11,092 bases of DNA from JBPCRW01 sp050996405 (GTDB lineage Bacteria; Acidobacteriota; Blastocatellia; Pyrinomonadales; Pyrinomonadaceae). Where the stretch lies: the NCBI GenBank assembly GCA_050996405.1, contig JBPCRW010000255.1:1-11092 (forward strand), written 5' to 3'. The notes under the pieces are model-generated. The model ran no database searches, was not told where the DNA came from, and saw nothing but the letters and a program-made list of their open reading frames with translations. Positions within the stretch are counted from its first letter, which is position 1. The number at the start of each line of letters is the position of its first letter. The translations under genes and the position numbers were made by a program. Shown here in pieces: positions 1 to 7,042 of this stretch.

Positions 1-617
1 AGAGGTTTCGCGCCGGTAAAAGTTCCTTTGACATAGCCGAAAACGAAAAGCGCGGCGACCGTTACGCCGACCGACCAGAGCAGAGCCGCGTGCGCTTCTT
101 TCAATAAAATATACGGCAGCAGCGGAATCAAACCGCCCGCGATATACGCGCCGCCGATTGTCGCGCCGCTTTGCAGAGCGCGTTTTGGTGCGGGTTTTTC
201 CAAGCCCAATTCAAAACGCATCATAAAATCCGCGAAATCCTTTGGACGCTCTGCCAAAGATTCGACAATCGGCTGGCTTTCCGCCGCGTTCAGACCGTAA
301 TTTTCGAGAATTTCCAAAACCTCGTCCTTTTCGTGTTCGAGCATTTTTTCGATTTCAAACATTTCGCGTTCATACTCGTTGTCGTAATGCTCGGCATCGG
401 ATTTTCCCGCCAAATATCCGCCCAAACCCATCGCAATCGAACCGGCGACAATTTCCGCCAAACCTGCCGTGACAATAATCGTCGTTTCTTGAGTCGCGCC
501 CGAAAGCCCCGCCGCAAGCGCGAAAGGAACGGTCAAACCGTCCGCCATTCCGATAACGATGTCGCGCACGACTTCGCCCGACGTGAAATGTTTTTCGATG
601 TGTCTGGTCTGCGGCAT
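1..617 (-). CDS. VIT1/CCC1-family iron/manganese transporter (3' end outside window)
   Basis: Membrane transporter expected to move Fe2+/Mn2+ out of the cytoplasm, judged from the VIT1/CCC1 (Pfam VIT1) family. Visible are 205 codons running off the left edge; family members are about 230-240 residues, so the last transmembrane helix is missing. Residues 17-40 (DIVIGMADGLTVPFALAAGL) and 45-70 form helices 1 and 2. Residues 73-140 are the charged cytosolic insert, rich in Glu (EYEREMFEIEKMLEHEKDEV), which in this family binds metal. Residues 148-172 and 178-197 form two further helices. The ATG at 615-617 is the first available start in frame, since an in-frame stop lies upstream at 696-698. 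No clear Shine-Dalgarno is visible. It is the last visible gene of the minus-strand row and follows a repeat-containing gap. Family assignment is firm; the metal is inferred. Confidence 0.9.
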   Translation of the reverse strand, partial: MPQTRHIEKHFTSGEVVRDIVIGMADGLTVPFALAAGLSGATQETTIIVTAGLAEIVAGSIAMGLGGYLAGKSDAEHYDNEYEREMFEIEKMLEHEKDEVLEILENYGLNAAESQPIVESLAERPKDFADFMMRFELGLEKPAPKRALQSGATIGGAYIAGGLIPLLPYILLKEAHAALLWSVGVTVAALFVFGYVKGTFTGAKP

Positions 618-635
618 ATAAGAAAACCGGAATAG

Positions 636-722
636 ATCGCAGATTTTACGGATTCGGCAGATTTTCGCGGATGTTATTTTAATAGTTATCTGCGTTCATC
701 CGCTCAATTCGCGTCATTTGCG
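636..722. repeat. Degenerate CAGAT/GCGGAT intergenic repeat, copy 1
   Basis: An alternation of short words on the plus strand, GCAGAT, ACGGAT, GGCAGAT and CGCGGAT, is followed after an AT-rich centre (about 675-690) by the reversed forms ATCTGCG, ATCCGC and ATTTGCGG. The two halves therefore form an imperfect inverted repeat. The pattern resembles a family of intergenic repeats (CACAGAT.../...ATCTGTG type) that I know from many bacterial phyla. A related copy lies at 3732-3806. The copy extends over the last codons and the stop (714-716) of the minus-strand gene beside it. Confidence 0.6.
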
Positions 723-1196
723 GTCTATTCTTCCATACTTGAAAAAGTCTTGATTGTACCATTTCCTGCGGGCGATTTCGCCTTCAATTCTTTCGACGAT
801 TTCTCCAATTCTGTCCATCGTCTCGCTTAAAACTATTTCCCTTCCGTCGCGCATTTCGATTTTGTATCCGCCCTTTTGTTTGCCGTTTCCGTTCGCGGCG
901 GCTGATTTGATTTCATCCCACAAATAGCTTTGCTTTTTAAACTCGAAACCGTTTTCAAAAAATTTAAATTCGCCGCGCCGCAGACTTTGCCAGCCGAAAA
1001 GAACTAAAAATTCGACAATCAAAAACGCCGTTCCCAGCATAAAAAAAATAAATTTCCGCGTCAGCGAATATGCAAACAGCATCGCCAGAAAAAAGACGAA
1101 CGACAGTACGGCGACAATTGCCGCGCGCTGCAAAAGCGCGGGCGACGTTCCATAGACGGCTTGTAATTTGCCGAGTTCATTTTCCCTTTCAGTCAT
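714..1196 (-). CDS. Small two-helix membrane protein with soluble C-terminal domain, function unknown
   Basis: This 160-residue protein is not recognised with certainty. Residues 24-44 and 48-68 are two strongly hydrophobic helices separated by a short turn (SLTRK), so both ends should face the cytoplasm. Residues 75-145 look like a small beta-rich domain ending in an amphipathic helix: GEFKFFENGFEFKK, then YLWDEIKSA, then YKIEMRDGREIVLSE. This is the layout of bacterial PH-like domains (YcxB or DUF6585 style), though the family is only suggested. The start ATG lies 15 bases after the stop of the secreted-protein gene, so the two are probably cotranscribed; only a weak GGCGG precedes it. The C-terminal residues DRK and the stop codon lie in the edge of the intergenic repeat at 636-722, so the natural C-terminus may have been altered by that element. 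Confidence 0.8.
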   Translation of the reverse strand: MTERENELGKLQAVYGTSPALLQRAAIVAVLSFVFFLAMLFAYSLTRKFIFFMLGTAFLIVEFLVLFGWQSLRRGEFKFFENGFEFKKQSYLWDEIKSAAANGNGKQKGGYKIEMRDGREIVLSETMDRIGEIVERIEGEIARRKWYNQDFFKYGRIDRK

Positions 1197-1211
1197 CCGC
1201 CAAAATTTCTT

Positions 1212-1802
1212 TTACTCATTTTTGCAATCGGGGCATTCTTTGACGGTCACGGTTTTCGTTACATTCTGCCCGCTAAATCCACATCCATCGTCAACTTCCG
1301 CCTTAATTGTGTATGTTCCAGCTTTTACCCCTGACAAATCCCAAAGAATTTTTTTACCTTGACCAATAATTTTTCCGCTTGAAACTGTATACAAATAGGT
1401 AAGCACATCATCTTCCGGGTCTTTAGCTGCTGCAAAAACCGCTATTACTTTTATGCCGTTTGAACAAAACTGATTTTGTTTTGGACATTCTGTCGTTATT
1501 TCTGAAAGGCTTAAAATTAAATTATTAACAATTGGCGTTCCATTGCAACGGAGTACACATAGCACCCGCCTTCTTCCCAAAATACGATTAAACAAATCTC
1601 CAATCGGACGAAAGATGTTTGGAAAATCATTTTTAGCGGTCTTTGAAAAGTTTGGTTGAAACAGAACTTCAAAATGCGGAAACACGCGCGAAGTAAGTGT
1701 GTTTTGCGCCCTTACTTCGTGCGGGCTTCTGCCAAAAACCGAGAAACAAAGCGTTGGACAAAATACGCAGACGAAAAATGCAAGGATTATATTTCTTCTC
1801 AT
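1212..1802 (-). CDS. Secreted protein with C-terminal PKD/Ig-like domain
   Basis: A 196-residue exported protein. Residues 1-24 (MRRNIILAFFVCVFCPTLCF...) are a typical signal peptide. A middle part (79-115) holds four cysteines: C82, C86, C106 and C113. Residues 116-195 form a PKD/Ig-like beta domain (AAKDPEDDVLTYLYTVSSG, ILWDLSGVKAGTYTIKAEVDDGCG, VTVKECPDC). This domain type, ending in ECPDC, is familiar in acidobacterial surface proteins and is probably a binding or structural module. The start was chosen because AAGGA lies 6 bases upstream and the signal peptide begins there; the open frame continues up to 2048 but only as overlap with the M61 gene. Residues 25-43 are encoded by a REP-like palindrome (1685-1733). 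The gene follows the M61 gene by 61 bases and precedes a small membrane protein gene by 15 bases. The ligand is unknown. Confidence 0.75.
   Translation of the reverse strand: MRRNIILAFFVCVFCPTLCFSVFGRSPHEVRAQNTLTSRVFPHFEVLFQPNFSKTAKNDFPNIFRPIGDLFNRILGRRRVLCVLRCNGTPIVNNLILSLSEITTECPKQNQFCSNGIKVIAVFAAAKDPEDDVLTYLYTVSSGKIIGQGKKILWDLSGVKAGTYTIKAEVDDGCGFSGQNVTKTVTVKECPDCKNE
1685..1733. repeat. REP-like palindrome inside the secreted-protein gene
   Basis: CGAAGTAAG (1689-1697) pairs perfectly with CTTACTTCG (1711-1719). The stem extends outward to 1685 and 1723, giving 13 pairs with one G-T, around a 13-base loop. The right side, read on the minus strand (AGAAGCCCGCACG, then AAGTAAGGGCGC), matches the intergenic sequence at 8446-8479 apart from a one-base gap and several substitutions. 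Here the element is read in frame as residues 25-40 of the secreted protein. Confidence 0.65.
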
Positions 1803-1808
1803 AAAATT

Positions 1809-1813
1809 TCCTT
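1809..1813 (-). promoter_or_regulatory. Ribosome binding site of the secreted PKD-like protein
   Basis: AAGGA on the minus strand, 6 bases before the ATG at 1800-1802. It is one of only two convincing Shine-Dalgarno sites in the window and settles the start against the longer open frame. Confidence 0.7.
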
Positions 1814-1827
1814 TTGAAATCCAAAAT

Positions 1828-1857
1828 CGCCAAGCCGAAAATAAAATCGGCTCGGCG
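1828..1857 (-). terminator. Strong hairpin between the M61 and secreted-protein genes (possible terminator or attenuator)
   Basis: On the minus strand CGCCGAGCCGA and TCGGCTTGGCG form an 11-base-pair stem with one G-T pair around the 8-base loop TTTTATTT. It begins 6 bases after the M61 stop codon and is followed by ATTTT, a short and interrupted T run. The position fits an intrinsic terminator for M61. The weak T tract and the next gene's ribosome binding site only 14 bases beyond would also fit a partial terminator or an mRNA-stabilising structure. Confidence 0.5.
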
Positions 1858-1863
1858 AAATCG

Positions 1864-3705
1864 TTAAAGCGGTTTGATAATTTCCGACAAAATATCCGGT
1901 TTTGATTCATCGCGGACGAGATGCGGAAAGCGCAAGCCGCCTTGATAATTGATGGTGTAAGTTCCGATTGTTCCGGCGTTATTGGCTTCGACGGTGATTG
2001 TTCCGGCTGAATCTTTGGTCGCGGCGACGGCGGCGCGCAGAGAGTCAACCGAAAACGGCGCGCCGTTGATTTTGGTAATCTGCATCGCTGGCGCGAGTCC
2101 GGCTTTGTATCCGGCTAAATTCGGATTGACATCTGCAATTACGCCATTTGCGGCGATATACAGACCGAGCGAATAGGCGAAACTTCCGCCGCGCGAAACA
2201 GGATTCGGCGTGTCGTTATAAACCAATTGCCAGCCGCCGTTTGTAATGCCGCCCATCGGCGCGTTTTTTTGAATGTTGTAAATTCTCGTCGTTAAAAATC
2301 CGCGCCAGTCGTAAGGCTCGACTTCGTTCAGCGTGCGGACGACTTCCTCGAAATCATACGGCACAACTTTCGGCGCAGTATTTTGCCCGCCGTGAAACTT
2401 TTTGAAAAAATCGTTGAGCGAGCGCGTTCCGCCCGATTTTTGACGAATCAAAACGTCGGCTTCGAGCCAGATTAACGCGCCTTCGTCGTAGTATTCGACG
2501 CGGCGGCGTTCGTTGAGCCACACGCGCGGACTGCTGTAAGTAAATTGGACGGCGCGCGCCGTATCAACGACGGGTCGCCAATTTCTGCCCGATTGATAAT
2601 CGAGACTCGCCGCGTCGGATGCAACCGTGTCACGGAAATTTTCCGGTGTCCAAAGCCCGCTGCGCGAAGGAAAAACGTGACCGAGATACTGCGTCAAACC
2701 TTCATAAACCCACAGCAGTTCGCCCTTCATCGGCGTTTCGTAATCGCCCGTCGCCAGCCCAATCGGACGACGATATTTTCCGTTCCAAGAATGCGTGTAT
2801 TCGTGACCGAGAAGGTCGCCGAGTTCGTATAATCCGGCTTCGGTGCTTAAAGCATCTTCGCCCACGCCGTCCTCGCTCGATTCGTGATGCTCCAAGCCTT
2901 CGCTGCCGCCGTAATCGCTCAAAGTCAGTAAAAATCTATAAGAATTGTAATGATGCGCGCCGAACGCTAGATTCGCTTCTTTGACCAGATTATTCCAACC
3001 CGCCAGCGTTTCCGGTTTATATTCGAGCGCGGCGGCGGAGTCTGCGAAAATGTCAATCTCGTGCGGCGCGCCGCCGATCGTTCCGAGCGGAACTCGTTTG
3101 AAAAATTTGCCGATGACGGCGGGCGAATCCACGAAATAAGTCAGCGTTGCGGGTTTGAAATTAACCAAATTTGCCGCTTCGTTCGCAACCGGCAAAGCCG
3201 TCGCGTATTTCCAATCGGCGGGCATTTTTAAAGAAGCCGTGACCTGCACGTTGTCGCTTTTCGCGCCTTCTGGATAAAGCAGCAGGCGATTCCATTTAAT
3301 CCGCGCCAGATTCGCGCTCATCGTCGTGCGCGGCTGCGAAACGTCGTCAAACGAGATTTCGATTTGATTCGCGCCAGCCGGAATCTGCAAATGAAACGCG
3401 AACATTTCAACGTCGTCGCGCTGCCACGCAACCGGCTTTCCGTTTGCCGTGATAGACAGATTGACCATATCATTAAGCGGTCCGGTCGGCGAATGCTCGC
3501 CCGGAATCCATTTCGGATAAAAGAGCGTGAATTTTCCGGCGTTGACCGTCATCGTTTCGGTGTTGTGCAGCACGCCGCGCCACGCATCGCTTGCGTCAAC
3601 GTTTAGTCTAATTGAATTTTGCGCCAGCGCAAATGAAACTTGAATCGCCAGTAAAGCGAGCAGCAGAATAATTTTTCGACAATGAAATTTATTTAATTTA
3701 GTCAT
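1864..3705 (-). CDS. Secreted M61-family metallopeptidase (glycyl aminopeptidase-like) with PDZ domain
   Basis: A 613-residue zinc aminopeptidase exported by a Sec signal peptide (residues 1-29; KIILLLALLAIQVSFALAQ). M61 enzymes remove N-terminal residues, classically Gly or Ala, from peptides; the substrate here is inferred. Residues 30-200 form the N-terminal beta domain (FTLFYPKWIPGEHSPTGP is a family signature). The catalytic part has GLEHHESSE (270-278), the zinc motif HEYTH (301-305) within GHEYTHSWNGK, and the third ligand E335 in LWVYEGLTQY. EYYDEGALIWLEADVLIR (404-421) belongs to the helical part. A PDZ domain covers about 505-590 (FAYSLGLYI, GLAPAMQITKING). The length is normal and all catalytic residues are present. 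The ATG at 3703-3705 sits directly before the signal peptide, with only a weak A-rich leader. It lies 113 bases after pdhB, with a repeat between, and a strong hairpin follows its stop. Confidence 0.93.
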   Translation of the reverse strand: MTKLNKFHCRKIILLLALLAIQVSFALAQNSIRLNVDASDAWRGVLHNTETMTVNAGKFTLFYPKWIPGEHSPTGPLNDMVNLSITANGKPVAWQRDDVEMFAFHLQIPAGANQIEISFDDVSQPRTTMSANLARIKWNRLLLYPEGAKSDNVQVTASLKMPADWKYATALPVANEAANLVNFKPATLTYFVDSPAVIGKFFKRVPLGTIGGAPHEIDIFADSAAALEYKPETLAGWNNLVKEANLAFGAHHYNSYRFLLTLSDYGGSEGLEHHESSEDGVGEDALSTEAGLYELGDLLGHEYTHSWNGKYRRPIGLATGDYETPMKGELLWVYEGLTQYLGHVFPSRSGLWTPENFRDTVASDAASLDYQSGRNWRPVVDTARAVQFTYSSPRVWLNERRRVEYYDEGALIWLEADVLIRQKSGGTRSLNDFFKKFHGGQNTAPKVVPYDFEEVVRTLNEVEPYDWRGFLTTRIYNIQKNAPMGGITNGGWQLVYNDTPNPVSRGGSFAYSLGLYIAANGVIADVNPNLAGYKAGLAPAMQITKINGAPFSVDSLRAAVAATKDSAGTITVEANNAGTIGTYTINYQGGLRFPHLVRDESKPDILSEIIKPL

Positions 3706-3731
3706 AACTTTTTTGATTTAAGAAATAATTT

Positions 3732-3806
3732 GAAACCACAGATTAACATAAACTCGCGCGGATAAAAGCAAAAATAAATTTGTTTCATCTATGTCCGGCG
3801 GCGGTT
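3732..3806. repeat. Degenerate CACAGAT/GCGGAT intergenic repeat, copy 2
   Basis: ACCACAGATTAACA and GCGCGGATAAA are followed after an AT-rich centre by TTCATCTATGTCCG and GCGGTTAATTTTT. This is the arrangement of a widespread intergenic repeat (CCACAGAT...ATCTGTG...GGTTAA type), with several substitutions. It fills most of the 113-base gap between pdhB (stop at 3819) and the M61 gene (start at 3705). It is related to, but clearly diverged from, the copy at 636-722. Confidence 0.65.
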
Positions 3807-3818
3807 AATTTTTGCGTT

Positions 3819-4826
3819 TTAATAATTCGCCAAACGCCGCGCCGCGTCCGCAATCTCGGAAACCTGCGGCAAAAAATAATCTTCCATCGGCGGCGCGAAC
3901 GGCACGGGCGCGTCAATCGAAGCGACGCGAATTACAGGCGCGTCGAGCCATTCAAACGCTTCTTCGGCAATAATGGCGCTGATTTCGCCGCCAATGCCGC
4001 CGGTTAGAGAAGATTCGTGCAAAACAAGAGCGCGATTTGTTTTTTTTACCGTCGCCAGAATCGCTTCTTTGTCGAGCGGCGCAAGCGTTCTTAAATCTAT
4101 AATTTCAATTTGCAAGCCGTCTTCTTTTTCCAAAATTTCCGCCGCGTCCAATGCGTTTAAAACCTGCGCGCCGAACGTGATGATTGATAAATCCTTCCCT
4201 TCTCTTGCGACACGCGCCTTGCCGATTTCGACAATGTAATCATCTTCGGGCAATTCTTCGCGCAGACGCGGCAGGCGATAAAGTTTTTTGTGTTCAAAAA
4301 ACAAAACTGGGTCGGGGTCACGAATCGCCGCTTTGATTAAGCCTTTCGCGTCGTAAGCCGTTGACGGTTCAACCATTTTTAAGCCAGCCGTATTCAAGAA
4401 AAACGATTCGGCATTTAGCGAATGAAATGGTCCGCCGCGCACGCCCGAACCGCACGGACCGCGAAAGACTGCTTGAATCCCACCGCAGCCGCGATAGCGC
4501 GATTTTGCAGTGTAATTCGTCAGCATATCAAAGCCGCACGAAATAAAATCTATAAACTGAAATTCGGCGACCGGCTTCATCCCCATCAAAGCCGCGCCAC
4601 ACGCCGCGCCGACAATCGCGGTTTCAGAAATCGGCGTGTCAATCATTCGTCCCGCGCCGAATTCGTCAATAAAACCTTCGGTCAATTTAAACGCGCCGCC
4701 GTATCTGCCGACATCTTCGCCGATGACGAACACAGTTTCATCCGCCGACATTTCTTCCCAGATTCCTTGCCGAATCGCTTCGATTAAAGTTGCGCCTTTT
4801 TCTGATTGTTTGATTGCTGTTGCCAT
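3819..4826 (-). CDS. pdhB: Pyruvate dehydrogenase-type E1 component, beta subunit
   Basis: A 335-residue beta subunit of the alpha2beta2 thiamine-diphosphate 2-oxoacid dehydrogenase E1. In the complex it decarboxylates pyruvate (or a branched-chain 2-oxoacid) and passes the acyl group to lipoyl-E2. The length fits the family (about 325 residues). Visible features are GEDVGRYGGAF (36-46), DTPISE (63-68) with the conserved Glu, EFQFIDF (88-94), and GVRGGPFHS (128-136) with the conserved His135. The transketolase C-terminal domain follows from about 205 (LSIITFGAQVLNALDAAEIL, IDLRTLAPLD, LHESSLTGGIGGEI). The ATG at 4824-4826 was chosen because homology begins here; the open frame upstream overlaps the next gene in another frame and is not protein-like. 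No alpha, E2 or E3 gene adjoins it. Pyruvate rather than a branched-chain acid as substrate is a best guess. Confidence 0.92.
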   Translation of the reverse strand: MATAIKQSEKGATLIEAIRQGIWEEMSADETVFVIGEDVGRYGGAFKLTEGFIDEFGAGRMIDTPISETAIVGAACGAALMGMKPVAEFQFIDFISCGFDMLTNYTAKSRYRGCGGIQAVFRGPCGSGVRGGPFHSLNAESFFLNTAGLKMVEPSTAYDAKGLIKAAIRDPDPVLFFEHKKLYRLPRLREELPEDDYIVEIGKARVAREGKDLSIITFGAQVLNALDAAEILEKEDGLQIEIIDLRTLAPLDKEAILATVKKTNRALVLHESSLTGGIGGEISAIIAEEAFEWLDAPVIRVASIDAPVPFAPPMEDYFLPQVSEIADAARRLANY

Positions 4827-4893
4827 TTTTGATGATTTATTTCTGGTTACTCTTAAATAATTATCCGTCAAAGAACTGATTTGTTCGGCGAGG

Positions 4894-5991
4894 CTAGATT
4901 TTATCTTTCCAAATTTGCATTTCGAGCAAAATTTTCTCGATTGGCGCGGAAAATTTGATGGCGCGTTTTTCTTCCGGGTGCGCTTTGTAGATTTCGATAT
5001 AGCGACGGGAAAATTCGAGTGGGCTTTTGCCGATAAACGATGCGATTCCTTTTTTGCCGTCGTATTTTTCGATGATCTGCGCCATTCGGTAGCCGACGTA
5101 ATAACTCGTTTCGTCGAATGCGGTAGTGAATGCGATGCGATAAAGTTGGTCACCGTCAGCGGTTTCGTCTGTGTCGGCGCGATAGATTAAGGCTTCAAAA
5201 AGCGCGAAATTCAGACGTAGGCGGGCGGCGTTCTTTTCGTATTCGTCTTGTTGCTCTTTGGAAAACGCCAGCGGTTTTTTGATTTTCGTGAAATCGCCGA
5301 CGAACGTCGCCGTGCCTTCCAGCCAGAGATTGGCGGCGAGAATGTATGTGTTGACAATGTTCTGCTTCGGCTCAATTTTGCTGTTCGTCAAACTCTTTTT
5401 GCGCTGCTGTTCGCCGACCGCCTGAATGCTGTGATAAAGTTCGTGCGCCAGCAGATATTTCAAGCCTTCAAAATCGCCGCCGATTTTTTGCAGTGCGACG
5501 TTCAGCGCGGTGTCATCACCGATGGTAAAACCGAGCGAATAACCGCCGACGAGCAGCCGCGCCTTGACTTCCGCCTTTAAATCCGGCGGCGTATAGTCGC
5601 CGATAATGCGTCCGACATCAGCCAGTAAGCCGGATTCTTCGCGCTCGATTCGCGCCATCAGCATTTTAATTTCCGTTAAATTTTGCTTGGTGCCGCTCCA
5701 GTTAAAAATGTCATCGCCTTTAATCTTTCCGGTTTCGATAATTTCGCGCAAAGAACTTTTAAAACTTTCGGTATTAGCGTCCGTCGCGCCCCGCGCCGCG
5801 GCTTTTTTAATCAGCGTTTGATTGCCTTCGAGCAGTGCGATACGTTCGAGTTCGACATCGGAAATTTTATTTTTTGAAAGCGCGTCGACAACAGCCTTCG
5901 CGCTTTCAAAATCAATCGTTACTTTAATGTTTTGCGCGAAAGTCGGTGCGCAAAAAATGAACAAAGTGACAAGCAATAAAACTGTTTTCAT
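4894..5991 (-). CDS. Secreted putative zinc-dependent peptidase (DUF5700-like)
   Basis: A 365-residue exported protein with the signal peptide MKTVLLLVTLFIFCAPTFAQ. The zinc motif is HELYH (183-187) inside LLAHELYHSIQ, and LWLEGTA about 40 residues later offers Glu225 as a third ligand, the layout of gluzincin-type peptidases. The general pattern (long helical N-terminal part, HELYH, WLEG, YYVGYRMAQIIEK near 297-309) resembles the family described as putative zinc-dependent peptidase DUF5700; its substrate is unknown. ATG 5989-5991 is preferred over the in-frame TTG two codons earlier (5995-5997), since it starts directly with the basic residue and hydrophobic core of the signal peptide. Neither has a clear ribosome binding site. 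It lies 43 bases after pta and 67 bases before pdhB. Exported peptidase is well supported; family name moderately so. Confidence 0.82.
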   Translation of the reverse strand: MKTVLLLVTLFIFCAPTFAQNIKVTIDFESAKAVVDALSKNKISDVELERIALLEGNQTLIKKAAARGATDANTESFKSSLREIIETGKIKGDDIFNWSGTKQNLTEIKMLMARIEREESGLLADVGRIIGDYTPPDLKAEVKARLLVGGYSLGFTIGDDTALNVALQKIGGDFEGLKYLLAHELYHSIQAVGEQQRKKSLTNSKIEPKQNIVNTYILAANLWLEGTATFVGDFTKIKKPLAFSKEQQDEYEKNAARLRLNFALFEALIYRADTDETADGDQLYRIAFTTAFDETSYYVGYRMAQIIEKYDGKKGIASFIGKSPLEFSRRYIEIYKAHPEEKRAIKFSAPIEKILLEMQIWKDKI

Positions 5992-6034
5992 ATTCAAGAA
6001 ATTTTGGATTCACTCACAAAAGTTCCGCAAAATT

Positions 6035-7042
6035 CTAACTCATTTTCTTCCGCGCCTGTGATTGAACTGCCGTGATTGCCACCGCGTCGGCGATGTCTTG
6101 GGCTTTGCAGCCGCGCGATAAATCGTTGGCGGGTTTATCTAAACCTTGCAAAATCGGACCGATTGCCGCGCCGCCGGTTAATCTTTCGGTTAATTTATAG
6201 GCGATATTTCCGGCTTGCAAATCAGGGAAAATCAAAACGTTGGCTTTACCTGCAACGCTCGAACCTTTGGCTTTTGATTCGGCAACTGACGGAACGAGCG
6301 CGGCATCGGCTTGCAGTTCGCCGTCAATTTCCAAATCGGGAAAACGCGCTTTGACGGTTTTTGTCGCCTCGACAACTTTGTCAATTAATTTATGCGACGC
6401 GCTGCCTTTCGTGGAAAAAGAAAGCATCGCAATTTTCGGCTCGACTCCCAAAAGAGCGCGGCACGAATCGGCGGACGCAATCGCAATTTCCGCAAGCTGC
6501 GCCGCGTCCGGCTCAATCACCACGCCGCAGTCGGCGTAAATCATCGCGCCTTGAAACCCGAATTTTTTGTCGGGAACGACCATCACGAAAAAGCTGGAAA
6601 CGATTTTGAAACCGGCGCGCACGCCGATACAGTTTAGAGCGGCGCGAACCGTGTGCGCCGTCGTATTTGTAGCACCTGCTACCGAGCCGTCCGCTTTGCC
6701 GAGTTTGACCAAAAGATTTCCGTAAAAAAGCGGGTCTTTGACAAGCTGTTCGGATTCTTCCAAAGTCGCGCCTTTTGCTTTTCTAAGTTCGTGATAGAGC
6801 ATCGCCATTTTGCCGAAATCGTTTGATTTTAAATGGTCAATTATATCCACACCGTTTAAATTCGCGCCCGCATTTTGCGCCGCCGCGCGAATTTTTTCTT
6901 CCGCGCCGATTAAAGTAATTTTTGCCAGCCGGTCGCGGATGCACATTTCCGCCGCCTGGACTGTGCGCGTGTCTTCGCCTTCGGGCAAAACGATGTGCTG
7001 CAAATCGGAAGCAGCCTGCCGCCTAATTTTTTCTAAAATCAT
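6035..7042 (-). CDS. pta: Phosphate acetyltransferase
   Basis: A cytoplasmic enzyme interconverting acetyl-CoA plus phosphate with acetyl phosphate plus CoA, 335 residues as in the short single-domain Pta class (no N-terminal regulatory domain). Family signatures appear in order: HIVLPEGEDTRT (16-27), LAKITLIG (39-46), DPLFYGNLLVK (103-113), GSVAGATNTTAHTVRAAL (119-136), FSTKGSA (209-215), DGELQADAALVPSVA (240-254), NVLIFPDLQAGNIAYKL (268-284) and GPILQGLDKPANDLSRG (295-311). ATG 7040-7042 gives the usual family N-terminus (MILEKIRR). An ATG five codons earlier (7055-7057) is also possible and neither has a strong ribosome binding site. The start lies within a degenerate heptamer repeat. It heads the minus-strand row and faces the DUF1232 gene across 148 bases. 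No ackA adjoins it; phosphobutyryltransferase is the main alternative but the motifs favour Pta. Confidence 0.95.
   Translation of the reverse strand: MILEKIRRQAASDLQHIVLPEGEDTRTVQAAEMCIRDRLAKITLIGAEEKIRAAAQNAGANLNGVDIIDHLKSNDFGKMAMLYHELRKAKGATLEESEQLVKDPLFYGNLLVKLGKADGSVAGATNTTAHTVRAALNCIGVRAGFKIVSSFFVMVVPDKKFGFQGAMIYADCGVVIEPDAAQLAEIAIASADSCRALLGVEPKIAMLSFSTKGSASHKLIDKVVEATKTVKARFPDLEIDGELQADAALVPSVAESKAKGSSVAGKANVLIFPDLQAGNIAYKLTERLTGGAAIGPILQGLDKPANDLSRGCKAQDIADAVAITAVQSQARKKMS

Noticed and set aside
171..635. 154-residue plus-strand open frame opposite the VIT1-family gene.
   Set aside because: Shadow frame; the minus strand encodes an uninterrupted VIT1/CCC1 protein over the same bases.
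1803..2048. Longer start for the secreted PKD-like protein.
   Set aside because: The extra part overlaps the end of the M61 gene in another frame, and a good ribosome site plus signal peptide mark 1802.
4827..5153. Longer start for pdhB.
   Set aside because: The extension overlaps the DUF5700-like gene, is rich in Ser/Lys/Arg with no E1 homology, and the family N-terminus begins at 4826.
6928..6948. The Pta residues EMCIRDR resemble the well-known translated Nextera adapter (MCIRDR).
   Set aside because: The bases (ATG TGC ATC CGC GAC CGG on the minus strand) differ from the adapter, and the segment fits the Pta family alignment with no break in the frame.
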